Of a stretch of 64,000 nt of DNA, positions 25,641 through 38,283 are shown piece by piece (the first letter of the stretch is position 1; the number at the start of each line of letters is the position of its first letter). The position numbers were made by a program, and so were the translations under genes. The notes under the pieces were generated by a model, which saw only the letters and a program-made list of their open reading frames with translations, searched no databases and had not been told where the DNA came from. The stretch lies in the NCBI GenBank assembly GCA_034440615.1, contig JAOTOM010005112.1:870001-934000 (forward strand). Direction: 5' to 3'. This stretch comes from Ashinkailepas kermadecensis (Eukaryota; Arthropoda; Thecostraca; Neolepadidae).

Positions 25641-27029
25641 GTAGAACGACGGTTACACGTGGAGCACCAGTTGACCGGTGGTCGCTGCGAGCCGAAAACA
25701 GGAATATCAGCGGCGCTCATGGCCCGGCACCGACCGACTGATGCCGGCTTCAGGTTGCCGAGCGTCAGCTGTCTATGCGTAAACCACCAGCCGCACTGAC
25801 AAATTAGCCACTGAGCCGACCGATTTCTCCTCGCGTGAGCTGCATCAGTTGTGGCTGGCCAATGGGCCGGTGTGAGAGGGTGCCGGCCGCCGACGGACCG
25901 GCGACCGCGCCGCCTCCTCACCGCTGTGCAGCGATGCCACGCCACCATTCATTGTGGCGTAATTACAGGATGAGTGCGCGATAGCCCCCGGCCATTTTAT
26001 CACCAGACAGACGCGGATAGCGGCAGATATCCGCCGGCGCGCGGCCGCCGCCGGCCACGCAAGATGGCGCGCGCTGCGTCCAGCGGTCCGACGGCGGCCG
26101 CGTCCGATTGGTCCGCTCCTCAGTGGCCCCGCCCACTCGGTCGGCGGCGGTCCGTCAGAACCCCTGCTGGCTGGAAAATGCTGGCTTTTTTGCCGGTCTC
26201 CGCGGTCGGGTCAGTGGAATGTTCTGGAAAGCCGGCCCGATGGGGAGATACCGTCTGCCCGTGTCGCTGTCTCGACAGCCAGATATCGGCCTCAGCCCGG
26301 CAGTAAATGTCATCTTGTTGACTACAACAGCCATCAGCAGACATTATTGAAGTTGTTCACATTGTCGTTCGTGTAGTGACAGGCTTAAGTTTGGAGCCTC
26401 ATCGGCAACAAATTGCTTTGGGAGCTCAAGAACGCACCAGCAGCGGCGAGCACAAAGCCTGCCGTGGCCATCTGCGTGCGTTATCGTGCTGCTTACCGGC
26501 CACATTCAGGGCCAGACGAGAAATTAGCTGGGCGGCTGTAAAAATCACCATCAACCATCATCTTGGCTCATGCTGACTCGTAAAAAGCTCGTAACATTTC
26601 ATCTAATGATGGTGGCGGAGCTGAGAGGCGCGGACGGCTGGCCGGCCGGTCGGCAGCGCCACAGCTTCACACGTCGCCTCTCTCCGCCGCCAGCGCCGCT
26701 CGCCGCCACCTCTTCGTCGCCCATCGAGAACACAGCAAACGGCGCGGCCGCGGGCACAAGTCGCAGCCGGCCGCGCGGCCGCTCACCCGCGCCCCTAATG
26801 GATAATTAAGCACTAATTGTGAACGGGATCGGGTGTATGTGCGGTGTGCCGCGGCCGGCCTAGGTGCGCCAGGCCCGGCTCTGATCACGACATACCATTA
26901 CCGTCCATTCATAAATTGTCCATCTTGCACGGCACAAATTTATGTCTGGCTCTTGTGCAAGTGCTTACGAAGGACGGGTCGTTCGTGGAGCGCGTGTAAA
27001 TCGCCGCCGCAGCGCCTCACATCGCCGGC
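25641..27029. other. CpG-rich island with an AT-rich homeodomain-type patch
   Basis: 25860-26800 is largely CpG-rich. At 26796-26818 a compact AT stretch carries TAATGGATAATTAAG and CTAATTG, three TAAT cores in 23 bases surrounded by GC-rich DNA. A regulatory element is plausible; no coding evidence. Confidence 0.4.
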
Positions 27030-27370
27030 CGTCCGAATCTGGCCCGGTCTGTCGTCACGGGCAGGTCCGGCCCGGTCTCTCGTCACGGGCAGGTCCGGCC
27101 CGGTCTCTCGTCACGGGCAGGTCCGGCCCGGTCTCTCGTCACGGGCAGGTCCGGCCCGGTCTCTCGTCACGGGCAGGTCCGGCCCGGTCTCTCGTCACGG
27201 GCAGGTCCGGCCCGGTCTCTCGTCACGGATAGATCCGGCCCGGTCCCTCGTCACAGATAGATCCGGCCCGATATCCCGTCACAGGCAGATCTGGTCCGGT
27301 CTCTCGCCACGAGCAGATCCGGTCTTGTCTCTCGCCGCGGGCAGGTCCGGCCCGCTCCCTCGTCACGGAC
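27030..27370. repeat. 28-bp minisatellite
   Basis: About 12 copies of a 28-bp unit containing GGTCCGGCCCGGTCTCTCGT then CACGGGCA. The first seven are almost identical and the rest diverge (ATAGATCC variants). Confidence 0.95.
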
Positions 27371-27814
27371 GACATCTGGCGACGTTTGCATGTCGCCAAC
27401 CACCTGCGGGCCCGCCGGCGTATCGTTCAGCTGCGGCCCTCGCCACGACATCCAGGTCGGCGCCCTCGCACGCCGTCCATCTTCGCCCGTGTGTGCTTCA
27501 TCCATATGCGTCAATTGCTACCGACCCTCTCCCACCTCCGCGGTACCCCTTCTTCACTCGTCGCCCGCGACCTTTGTCTGTCCGTGGCTGGGATCCTTGG
27601 TGCTTCGCAGCACGTTCCAACCGCTGTTACCCTCGATCCCAGCCTGGTCGGGCGGCTGAAGGTGGCGCGGCGGCGGCGCAGCAGCGTCGGCCGGCCGCGC
27701 CATGGCCCTGGGCCGCAGCCGGCGGCGGCGGATCCGCTTGTAAGTGCCAGGTGGATGGTGTGGACGGGGCACAACGCCAGACACCGCCGCCCGGCCGGCC
27801 AGCCACGGCCGCCA
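27371..27814. other. CpG-rich block
   Basis: GC-rich, with GGCGGC runs at 27660-27740. Open frames on both strands are compositional. Confidence 0.4.
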
Positions 27815-28375
27815 TCCTAATGACGCACCACTGGCAGCAGACTTGGTGATGCACCACCGGCAGCAGACTTGGTGATGCACCACCGGCAGCAGACTTGGTG
27901 ATGCACTACTGGCAGCAGACTTGGTGACGCACCACTGGCAGCAGACTTGGTGATGCACCACTGGCAGCGAGTTTGGTGCGGCACCGCCGGCAGCAGACTT
28001 GGTGATGCACCACTGGCAGCAGACTTGGTGACGCACCGCCGGCAGCAGACTTGGTGATGCACCACTGGCAGCAGACTTGATGACGCACCACTGGCAGCAG
28101 ACTTGGTGATGCACCACTAGCAGCAGACTTGGTGATGCACCACTGGCAGCAGACTTGGTGATGCACCACTGGCAGCGAGTTTGGTGCCGCACCGCCGGCA
28201 GCAGGCTTGGTGACGCACCACTGGCTTGGTGATGCACTAGTGGCAGCAGACTTGGTGATGCACCACTGGCAGCAAGCTTGGTGACGCACCAGGAGAAGCG
28301 AACTTGGTGCCGCATCACTGACAGCGAGTTTGATAACGCACCACTGGAAGCGAACTTGGTGACGCACCACCGGGG
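27815..28375. repeat. 26-bp minisatellite
   Basis: About 21 copies of a 26-bp unit GGCAGCAGACTTGGTGATGC followed by ACCACC or ACCACT. The length is not a multiple of three, so the minus strand is open in several frames and reads as overlapping Cys/His-rich false proteins. Confidence 0.95.
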
Positions 28376-28479
28376 CACTTTCCCGGCCATGGCCAACACT
28401 TCCAAAATGTGTAGGCACAACGATGTGCAGTACAGTGCTTGTCGTAAACGCATCATGCGTACCAGATCCATACCAACAC

Positions 28480-28960
28480 CAGACTGAGCCATAGATACAC
28501 GGTATTTGACACACCAGATACACACAAGAGCCAGACAGAGCCATAGACACACGCTGCTTAACACCAGATCCACACAGGAGCCAAAGATTCACACTATTTA
28601 GCAAACCAGATCCATACAGGAGCCAGACTGTGCCATAGATACACGGTATTTGACACACCAGATACACACAAGAGCCAGACAGAGCCATAGACACACGCTG
28701 CTTAACACCAGATCCACACAGGAGCCAAAGATTCACACTATTTAGCAAACCAGATCCACACAGGAGCCAGACTGTGCCATAGATGCACGCTACTTAGCAT
28801 ACCAGATCCACACAGGAGCCAGACTGTGCCATGGATTCACGCTACTTAGCATACCAGATCCACACAGGAGCCAGACTGTGCCATGGATTCACGCTACTTA
28901 GCATACCAGATCCACACAGGAGCCAGATCGAGCCACATACTTGACACCAGATTCGTACCA
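28480..28960. repeat. 52-bp minisatellite with a longer period
   Basis: About nine copies of a unit of about 52 bp containing CCAGATCCACACAGGAGCCA. The blocks 28497-28622 and 28627-28750 are near-identical, showing a second duplication of several units at once. Confidence 0.9.
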
Positions 28961-29820
28961 GAAGTCAGATCCCAACCAGCCCATTGTTTCAGCCAAATGA
29001 AAGCTGACGCACTGCCCCGTTGGGTTCTCGGCTTTCACACGTGCATACGTGTTCTTTATAAGGCTTCACCTGCTTGCATAGTTTCGGCGGGGTAAAATGT
29101 TCCGTGAAGGGGAATATTAGGTGTGTGTGTGCGAAGCGAGCAACTTCTCTAGCCTCCGATGCCCTGTTTCCACAAAGATGAACGCTCGTGACACTCAACC
29201 CAGCGCTGCCCATAACCCACTGGTACCGGCCTCATGACCCTCCCTGTCCTGACAAGCCCATTGCCCATTTTTGCTCGACCAATGACCTAATGTTTTCACC
29301 GCAAGATCCCACCAGAGACGCACTTCTCCTCCATCTTGACCCATCCAATCCTGTCTCAATCGCATTGCGCCGTGATTCGCCAAGTTTTAGTTCTGTTTAG
29401 TCCATGATTCATTAAGGAGCAGCATGAAGTGGTAAAATCTACATCACCGAAATAAAACCCCTAACAACCAGATGCTTCCCTTATAGCAAAAATAGTAATG
29501 TTGTCGGTCACCCCGCAGAAACGCCTGTTGCACACTCCCCCCCCGTCCTCTCCGCTTACATCCTGTCTGATACAATAATTTGCTTCATAAAATATCGCTC
29601 ATACCGGGAAACGCTATCCAATGCCATGCTGGTATTGGCCCTGCCATCTAGGCACTCACATGCCCATAGATACTTCGATATACATATAGTGATGCATATC
29701 TAGCATATACATTGCAGCTCACTCCTTCTTGTGTATTAACAATGAGTACTGAGTGCTTATTCGTCGTCATTCCTCTACTTATATTCCACCTCATGCTACG
29801 TACATCAGCACACCACCTGA
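28961..29820. other. intron 1: plain block
   Basis: No array or gene recognised; C-run at 29538-29545. Confidence 0.5.
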
Positions 29821-30325
29821 CATCATGAAACAGTAATGCGTTCAAAGCGCTGTAACCAGGAATGGACTGGGGCTGCAGCGAGCACACCATCTGACCTACT
29901 GAGACAGTAATGCATTCAAAACGCTGTAACCAGGAATCGACTGGGGCTGCAGCCAGCACACCACCTAACCTAGTGAGACAGTAATGCGGTCAAAGCGCCG
30001 TAACCAGGAATGGACTGGGGCTGGAGCCAGCACACCACCTAACCTAGTGAGACAGTAATGCGTTCAAAGCGTTGTAACCAGGAATGGACTGGGGCTGGAG
30101 CCAGCACACCACCTAACCTAGTGAGACAGTAATGCGGTCAAAGCGTTGTAACCAGGAATGGACTGGGGCTGGAGCCAGCACACCGCCTAACCTAGTGAGA
30201 CAGTAATGCGGTCAAAGCGCCGTAACCAGGAATGGACTGGGCTGCAGCCAACACAACACCTGACATAATGAGACAGTAATGTGTTCAAAGCGTTGTAACC
30301 AGGAATGGACTGGGGTTGCAGCCAA
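29821..30325. repeat. 74-bp minisatellite
   Basis: About seven copies of a 74-bp unit including GTAACCAGGAATGGACTGGG and CACCTAACCTAGTGAGACAG. Copies are 90 percent or more alike by eye, so the array is fairly young. Confidence 0.93.
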
Positions 30326-33060
30326 GTTCGCTAATTCAAAGAGTCACTATTGTAGGTGTAGCGGTTGTCTGCACTTCATAGTCTTCAGTGATCGCTCACC
30401 GCTTGACAAGCTTCTGAGCTAGCAATGGACAAGTTTCATGTCGGGTATTTTTTCAAGTTACACTAGTGATTTATAATTTTAAAGACGATGGTGGCATTCA
30501 TTTATTTCTTAAAAATCTCTAAATTACTTAAATAATTCAAAGAAACACCGCAGAATGCCTCGCTTCGTGATTGGTCAACATATATGTTCACGTCTGTAGA
30601 GTTCAGCGATGCTTGACTGCCGCCCATTATATCTTCCATTTGGGACGCTGCTAGCCCGAAATAATCGCGACAGTTTTAGCTTGGATCACATCCGATCGTC
30701 AGGGGCAAATGGATCGTAGAAAATGGCGCTATTATTCTTGTTTGTGCCGATGTATGCCAATGCAACTGCAAGTAAGCCAGAAGCAATGTTCATCGGCCTC
30801 CCAACGGCCGACAAGATGAGGACGCTGTCGAGCGATTCTGCACGCCGAGACAGTCCGCTGATCTCTGCTAGTGGCCCCGCTTGATGCGACGAACATTTCT
30901 ATGTATATGTATAACTGGTAGACAGGGGTACGAGTATTTTGATAGGCGTGGGCACGCCTAAGGATGAGGGGAGGCTGGCACCAGAGCACTTCCCTCAGAA
31001 GAGTAAACATTGACATTTTTCACCTCAAAGTATAACTTGAAAACAGTGATTTTATCCTCCATTTTTGTGAAAACTCCCGCAGAATAAAACATACTTTTTA
31101 CAAAGACGGGAGCTGTAAATTGTTAATATCCATCTTCTTGGAAACATGGATGTCCACGGCCCTTTCGCATTAGCATTAAGTGACGATAATTGATATTTTC
31201 TAGCTGACTGCAGCATGCTGAAGATGGCAAGACATTTCGAAAATTTCTGCTTTAAGGTAATTTTTGAATTCTTGGAATTTCTTCTTCCAGCGCAATGTTC
31301 ATGAATTTCGTCAACATGATGCGGCTACTCGTTTTATCTGCAAATGCATACTTTTCAGTTGGCTGGCAAAGTAACACCAAAAGTGGGCTTGGAGATGAGT
31401 AATATAGCAGAAAAATAATGCAAAAAGTGTAGCATAGCCTAACCTAACATAACCTAACCTCCGAAGGAAAAAAAGGAGGAAAAGTGCACAAAATTCAAGC
31501 AATGTCTGCTCTAAAAAAATACACTGCTGGGGAGCCATTGCTGAGGGGTAGCCATGGTGTTTGTTCAGCTAAGCCACACATAATTTATGGCATTGTCTTT
31601 TCCATTATTTTACTTATTTTGCCCCAAAACATTGTACAAGCTTTTGCTGTTTGTACGCACCGTATTGCGCCGGATTTGAAACAAAAATATTAGTTGCTGT
31701 ATTGCCACCATAATAGATTACCTTACCTACCCTTCTAAGCTTCACATTTTCGTAAAATTACTAACATTTCAGTATCACAAGCCCTCGCCTTAGTATCCAT
31801 GACGCGAGTCGGTTGGAAAAAAACTTTGCATGGAACCATCCAACGTATGGTTCTCTGTGCGTTTCGGGCTTGGCCGCTTCGAAACCTCCACGTATGTGAC
31901 GTCATTGCTACGAGAAGGTTTTTAAATCGATGGCAACCCCTCAGTGAAATTATTAAATTATGCTGTAAATGCTTCTCCTGTGAGAAAAATATTTCAGTTT
32001 TGTCTACTAAGTATTATTACTGTGTTTTGCAACCAAAAACCCATTACGTGAAACTTGTCCATTCACCACGGTCTCGGTGCCCTTTTTGACTTTATCAGAC
32101 AGTTCTGCATACACCGGCTACTCTTTGCTCACGCTAGAACAATGCAATTATACACATAGGCCAGGAGCAGGGCGAAGGAGGGGTGCGGCTAGTCGTCTCA
32201 GCCTGTGATATTGCTCGTTGCACTGCGTGAAAAAAAACGTTTGAAAATGTTCTTACTTCCCTGGCCATCATAAGGTATTATTATCCTGTCACCGAATACA
32301 AATTGTAACTGCCTTTTCCGTAGAACAAAATGGTTACATGTGACATTTTTGTGTTCGTGCCTCCACAATTGGGGAACAAAATAAATCTGGCACGCACAAA
32401 TTTGAAAAAAAGCAAAGATATCAATACCGGTCAGAATGGGAAAACTGCTTACAGTGAGATAGTACGGAAAACTCGCACTTTAGGGCGGGGACAGAGCTTT
32501 GAAGAAATGCATCACTGCAGGATCCAGGAATGCGAAGGCTAACGAATCCAAAACGAGCCGGACGTACTGACCTACAGGATCCCATGCTGAAAACCGTAAT
32601 CACTGAAGGGGTGTGACCGGGCGTTCGAGCAGCTCGAGCTCCTCCAAAGAGGTTGGAACTCCACCTATGGTTTGACTATATTGGCGGGGAACGTGTGGCT
32701 ATATTCATGAACTGTGACTAGACTTATGGCAGCCCATTCACCTGTGGGTGGATGATTACCAATCGAGTAAGGTAATCTATGACATCATTGCCTCACGTGC
32801 TGGGGCGGTGGAATCAGTGGTCAGTGCCAGTGGCTATTGGCTGTGAGTGGTCAGTGGTGGTAGGTGGTGGAGAACGAGACATCTCAAGCATCGCAGCTGC
32901 ATCACCAACTGCAGCTGCAATGCCAACTTATCTGCATTCACACTGCGCATCCGTCGAGCACACAGACTATTTATTGTTGCAACACCATAGATGGAAGTGG
33001 CAACAACAACCTGGCTGGTTGTTGCACCTATCTTCTTCACCTATCTCCACCTGTCACCTA
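30326..33060. other. intron 1: AT-rich plain block with telomere-type run
   Basis: No gene recognised. CCTAACCTAACATAACCTAACC at about 31438-31459 is a short run of the TTAGG-type pentamer. Confidence 0.55.
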
Positions 33061-33315
33061 TCACCATTCCATCTTCCACCTACGGTGGTGGTCAGTGGGC
33101 AATGGTTATCTCTGGCTGATGATCTTCCAACTATGGTGGTGACCAGTGGTCAGTGGTGATCTCTGGCTGATGATCTTCCACCTACGGTGGTGGTCAGTGG
33201 TGATCTCTGGCTGATGATCTTCCACCTACGGTGGTGGTCGTGGTCAGTGGTTATCTCTGGCTGGTGATCTTCCACTTACGGTGGTGCTCAGTGGTGATCC
33301 CTGGCTGGCATTGCA
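33061..33315. repeat. 41-bp minisatellite
   Basis: Five to six copies of a unit of about 41 bp containing GTGATCTCTGGCTGATGATC. One unit is shortened. Confidence 0.85.
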
Positions 33316-34080
33316 GGTGCTGGTGAATGTACACTAGTGCAGATTCCCGCACATCTTCCGAAAGTACCACCAGAGGACTGATGGTACAACTGAGAAATAC
33401 ATTTGGTGTTCAAACAAATGGGGGTGGTAAGCGAACTGATATTGTAGATAACCTGGCACCATCCTTCAACCTGTTGAAGCTGCTGTGCGAATTCCGGACG
33501 CAGTCTATGACAGTTGAAACCAGCCTACAATCGGCTCACTCCTGGCCATTGGGGGCCACTGATTAGTGGTTGGAAGTGGTGATGATTAGTGTTTAGTGCG
33601 GTCACTGATTGGTGATTGGTGGGTATAACTGATCGGTTATCAGTTGTACTGACTGGAGTGGCCAGCGGTCAGTGGCGGTGACTGCCGGTATGTCGGTTCA
33701 CGACGGTGTGCGCGCGCATTCCGTGTGCTTCTGATGTTGGTCCTCTCAGATCTGACGTCAGCAATAAATCAGACCCAATGCAGACCACGACATTTTACGA
33801 CCCATTAGAAGTAAATCTATCGTCGTAAAAGGAGAGACGGTGGCTTGGAATGCATCGATACAGCGCTGGGCTTATTATCTGATTTGCCTGGCATGGCGTC
33901 CTGGAATAGAAGCATAAAACGGCATGCTGCCATGTTGTTGGCCGTCAGCACTGACATGTATTTCCACTCATCGTCTGCAGCTGCTTCCGGCCACATCTCT
34001 TCCGTTGCATACCTAACCTTCAGTTGATTGTACACGCGCAGCGTACACCAGCTCCAATGGAATAGCGGACAGGGTGCTTC
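33316..34080. other. intron 1: plain block
   Basis: Degenerate GGTGATTGGTGG-like words at 33570-33690. No gene recognised. Confidence 0.5.
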
Positions 34081-34560
34081 GATCTGTCGTCAACATTTCC
34101 CACGAACGGCGGCGACCAAACGACCGCCGCGGCCCGTTTATTTAAAGGGTCCTTCCGGCACACTGTAAATTCTTCAGGCGGTGTCCGTGTCGCCTCGATT
34201 CCCACGTCCATTCCGGGTGTGGGCCGTGCAAAACAATGGTGGGCGCCGCGCGTCCGTCCGGCCGAGGTGTGCCGGCGCACACGCACCGCCGGCCGGCCGG
34301 TGGAGTCGGCGCGGCCGCCAACAATGGGCCGTCTTTTTGTCGGACAGCGGCGCGACACCGGCCAAGTCGTGTCCGCGTCGCGCCCGCCCGATCAAGGGCG
34401 CCGCCGCGCCGTCATCCGTCACGTCACGCGGCGCGTCACGGCTGCGTCACGGCGGGCGTCGCAGGGCGCGCCGGGGCGCCGCCGCCGCCGCCGACACGAC
34501 TGCCCGCCGCGCCGCCACCGACGCCTGTCAGCCGGCGCCCCCACACCGCCGCGCCGCCGC
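34081..34560. other. CpG island
   Basis: Strongly CpG-rich, with GCCGCC runs at 34480-34560. Long open frames here continue into the CT tract and show no conserved domain. Confidence 0.45.
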
Positions 34561-35014
34561 TCCCCTGTCTGCCGCAGCTCACACTCTCTCCTCCTCTCTA
34601 TTTGTGTCTCCCTCCCGTCCTCTCCTTCCTGCTGTCTCTCACTTCCCTCTCACTCTTGCATCCTCTTTCTCTATTTCCCTCTCTCTCACTTCCATTGCAT
34701 ATCCATCTTTCCGTTTCCTTCTTTCCGATTGTGTCTTATTCTCGTCTTTGCTTTCTTTCTCACTCTCCTTATATTCTCTCTTTGCACAAATGCATTTCTT
34801 TATTCACTTCCCTCTTCTCTCCTTACTTCATTGCCTTGCATATTGCACTATCCGCAATGTTTACTTTCGTCACCCTCTTTTTCTCCACGCTTCCTCTATT
34901 CCCCTATCCACGTCAGCGCATTCTGCTTCTCTACCCTCTTCCCGTCCACATCCCTCACATCTGTTTTCCTTCACTTTTCCCTCCATCCATCCCTCCCCTG
35001 TCAATATCCATCGC

Positions 35015-35052
<38 letters not shown>

Positions 35053-35160
35053 CTCGCCACTTCTCTCCTCTGCTGGTCTCCGTCTCTCCTTTGCTCGCCA
35101 CTTCTCTCCTCTGCTAGCCTCCGTCTCCCCCCCCTGCTCGCCTACCTCTCTCCTTGTTCG
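34561..35160. repeat. pyrimidine-rich (CT) tract
   Basis: 600 bases of nearly continuous C/T on the + strand, with a pure (CT)n core at 35018-35047 and a tandem CTCGCCACTTCTCTCCTCTG block after it. The 290-370-codon Ser/Leu/Pro frames are low-complexity artefacts. Confidence 0.85.
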
Positions 35161-36300
35161 CCTCGCTCTGCCGGCGCCCGCCGTGCGGCGCTCACCCCGG
35201 CCCCCCGCGCAGCACACGTTGTGACTGGATGTCACCTGTCCGACGCTCCATTCACGCCGCCGTGTAGCGACACCCCGCCTCCGCATACCACTCATTCATT
35301 ATGGTCACCGGCTGTTTGCAAACTTTTCAAAAGAGGTTAACTTTAATGATGGTTTAGCGGGCGTTTAGAGGCGGTCGGGCGGCGGTCGGGTGGCGGCCGG
35401 GCGGCGGCCGGCGCCGGGGGGTGCATGGCGGTGGCATGCGGCCCGGATGGGGTGCTACCACTCTCCCACGTCCCGCCACACACCCACTGATACCGCGACG
35501 AATCCACCACCAGAATAAAGCAGGCAATTTCAGGGCCGAGGAGGATAAGTGAATAGGTGTCTGGCAATGATAGGGCTGAAAGGGTCGCTGAGGAACAGGC
35601 CTGCAGCCCCACTTTGTATGACTGCTGTCGACTTGTGTGAGCGCATAGCGCTACTCAGTCTGTTGGGACTGTCTTCGCCGGTCCTGCCCACACGTTTGTT
35701 CTTGCCGCCGGTGTGCTGTGAACGATACTCTACATCCGATTCAGCGACTCCGTATCACAATATTTTCATTCCATGCGCCGCTTTCACCTGGCACCGAATT
35801 CCGACGAGTCTCGGCGACGCACGTAGCGACCCTCTTCTGTTCTCCGCTCATTTAAATGCCGTATCCATCAGTATCCATTATGGTAGCCGGGGGAACGCGG
35901 ACCACACAGGCGGTTCTCGCCCGCGCCGGCCCCGGTTAACAAGGGTACAAACGACCAGACAGATTCCAGCCCTGTTCAATTAGGCAGCGATAGGATCGCG
36001 GGGCGCCGGGGGCTGCGAGGCCAGCCGCGCTCCCCGGGTGAAACAACACGGCTCGCCCGCTCGCCCCGCACCCTAATTGATAATTGTAATGAGTGGCTGA
36101 GTGATTTAATGGTGGCCAGCCGCGGCGAGTCAGGTGGGTGACCGTTTTAACGACGTGGCGGTCGGCCTTGTTGTGCCCGCTCGACACGGGACGCTACTTG
36201 GGAAGTGTCCCCACCGATCGACGGCACTAAATCAAAGTCGCCTCCTGTGACAGTCAGCCGCCTCGAGTGGTCGCATTTGTCAACATCAGATCACGACCGG
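35161..36300. other. CpG-rich block with TAAT cluster
   Basis: CpG-rich with GGCGGTCGGG repeats at 35370-35420. At 36072-36091 the stretch CCTAATTGATAATTGTAAT gives three TAAT-type cores inside GC-rich DNA. Candidate regulatory sequence; no gene. Confidence 0.4.
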
Positions 36301-36317
36301 GCCGCCGCAGCTCCGTC

Positions 36318-36600
<283 letters not shown>

Positions 36601-36840
36601 TCTCTCTCCCTGCCGCTCTGTCTGCCTGTCCGCCCGTCCCTGTGCCTGCCGGTTTATCTCCCTACCTGACCGCGCTCTTTCCCTCTCTCTCTCGCCCTCT
36701 CTCCCTGCCGCCGCAGTCACGGCGGGTGTCCCAGCCACAATGGACAATAAATCGAACCGTTTTGTGTGAGTGGTGTCGGTGTGGTCGGTGATCGGCCCAT
36801 GTCGTCTCGCAGCGACCAGTGGTGCACACAGGAGGGGCGA

Positions 36841-37860
36841 GAGCCACTGGACGATTACCACCGCCACTGGACGATCACCACCACCACTGGACGATCACCA
36901 CCGCCACTGGACTATAGCCACCGCCACTGGACTATAGCCACCGCCACTGGACGATCACCACCGCCATTGGACGATCACCACCACCACTGGACTATAGCCA
37001 CCGCCACTGGACTATAGCCACCGCCACTGGACGATCACCACCGCCACTGGACTATAGCTACCCCACAAAAAACCCCCCAAAAAACAAATAGCCACCGCCA
37101 CTGGACGATCACCACCGCCATTGGACGATCACCACCGCCATTGGACGATCACCACCGCCACTGGACGATCACCACCGCCATTGGACGATCACCACCGCCA
37201 CTGGACGATCACCACCGCCACTGGACGATCACCACCGCCATTGGACGATCACCACCGCCATTGGACGATCACCACCGCCACTGGACGATCACCACCGCCA
37301 CTGGACGATCACCACCGCCATTGGACGATCACCACCGCCACTGGCAGCACCACCGCCACTGGACGATCACCACCGCCACTGGACGATCACCACCGCCACT
37401 GGACGATCACCACCGCCACTGGACGATCACCACCGCCACTGGACGATCACCACCGCCACTGGACGATCGCCACCACCACTGGACGATCACCACCACCACT
37501 GGACGATACCACCGCCACTGGACGATCACCACCACCACTGGACGATCACCACCGCCATTGGACGATCACCACCGCCACTGGACGATCACCACCGCCACTG
37601 GACGATCACCACCACCACTGGACGATCACCACCGCCACTGGACGATCACCACCGCCACTGGACGATCACCACCGCCACTGGACGATCACCACCACCACTG
37701 GACGATCACCACCGCCACTGGACGATCACCACCACCACTGGACGATCACCACCACCACTGGACGATCACCACCGCCATTGGACGATCACCACCACCACTG
37801 GACGATCACCACCGCCATTGGACGATCACCACCGCCACTGGCAGCACCACCGTCACTGGC
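36841..37860. repeat. 20-bp minisatellite
   Basis: About 50 copies of GGACGATCACCACCGCCACT with C/T and G/A variants, in exact 20-bp register for long stretches. At 37059-37090 it is interrupted by an A- and C-homopolymer patch unlike any unit. All + frames are open (His/Asp/Pro-rich, spurious). Confidence 0.97.
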
Positions 37861-37944
37861 AGCACCACCACCACCGCCCACAACGGCACCGCTACTGGCA
37901 GCACCAACAGCGACCAAGCCAGGCATTGGTGGCCATACCACAAG

Positions 37945-38283
37945 GGCTCATCCAGTCTAGAGGCTACTAGGACTATTAGCCGGTTCATCCAGTCGAGAGG
38001 CTACTAGGACCATTGGCCGGTTCATCCAGTCGAGAGGCTACTAGGACCATTGGCCGGTTCATCCAGTCGAGAGGCTACTAGGACCACTGGCCGGTTCATC
38101 CAGTCGAGAGGCTACTAAGACCACTGGCCGGTTCATCCTGTCGAGAGGCTACTAAGACCACTGGCCGGTTCATCCTGTCGAGAGGCTACTAGAACCATTG
38201 GCCGCCTCATCTAGTCGAGAGGCTACTAGAACCACTGGCCGGTTCATCCAGTCGGTAGGCTACTAGGACCACCGGGCGGTTCA
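37945..38283. repeat. 37-bp minisatellite
   Basis: About nine copies of a 37-bp unit containing GGTTCATCCAGTCGAGAGGC. It starts about 85 bases after the 20-bp array. Confidence 0.93.

Noticed and set aside
27030..27370. CRISPR-like array
   Set aside because: No unique spacers between repeats; contiguous tandem units in an animal gene.
27554..28748. Minus-strand Cys/His-rich proteins of 280-339 residues resembling zinc-binding repeats
   Set aside because: Produced by the 26-bp array in rotating frames plus the flanking 52-bp array; spacing is repeat-driven and there is no conserved domain.
34181..35340. Three + strand frames of 293-373 residues
   Set aside because: High-GC island joined to a CT tract; Ser/Leu/Pro low complexity in all three frames at once.
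37121..38007. His/Asp-rich repeat proteins
   Set aside because: The 20-bp minisatellite read in different frames.
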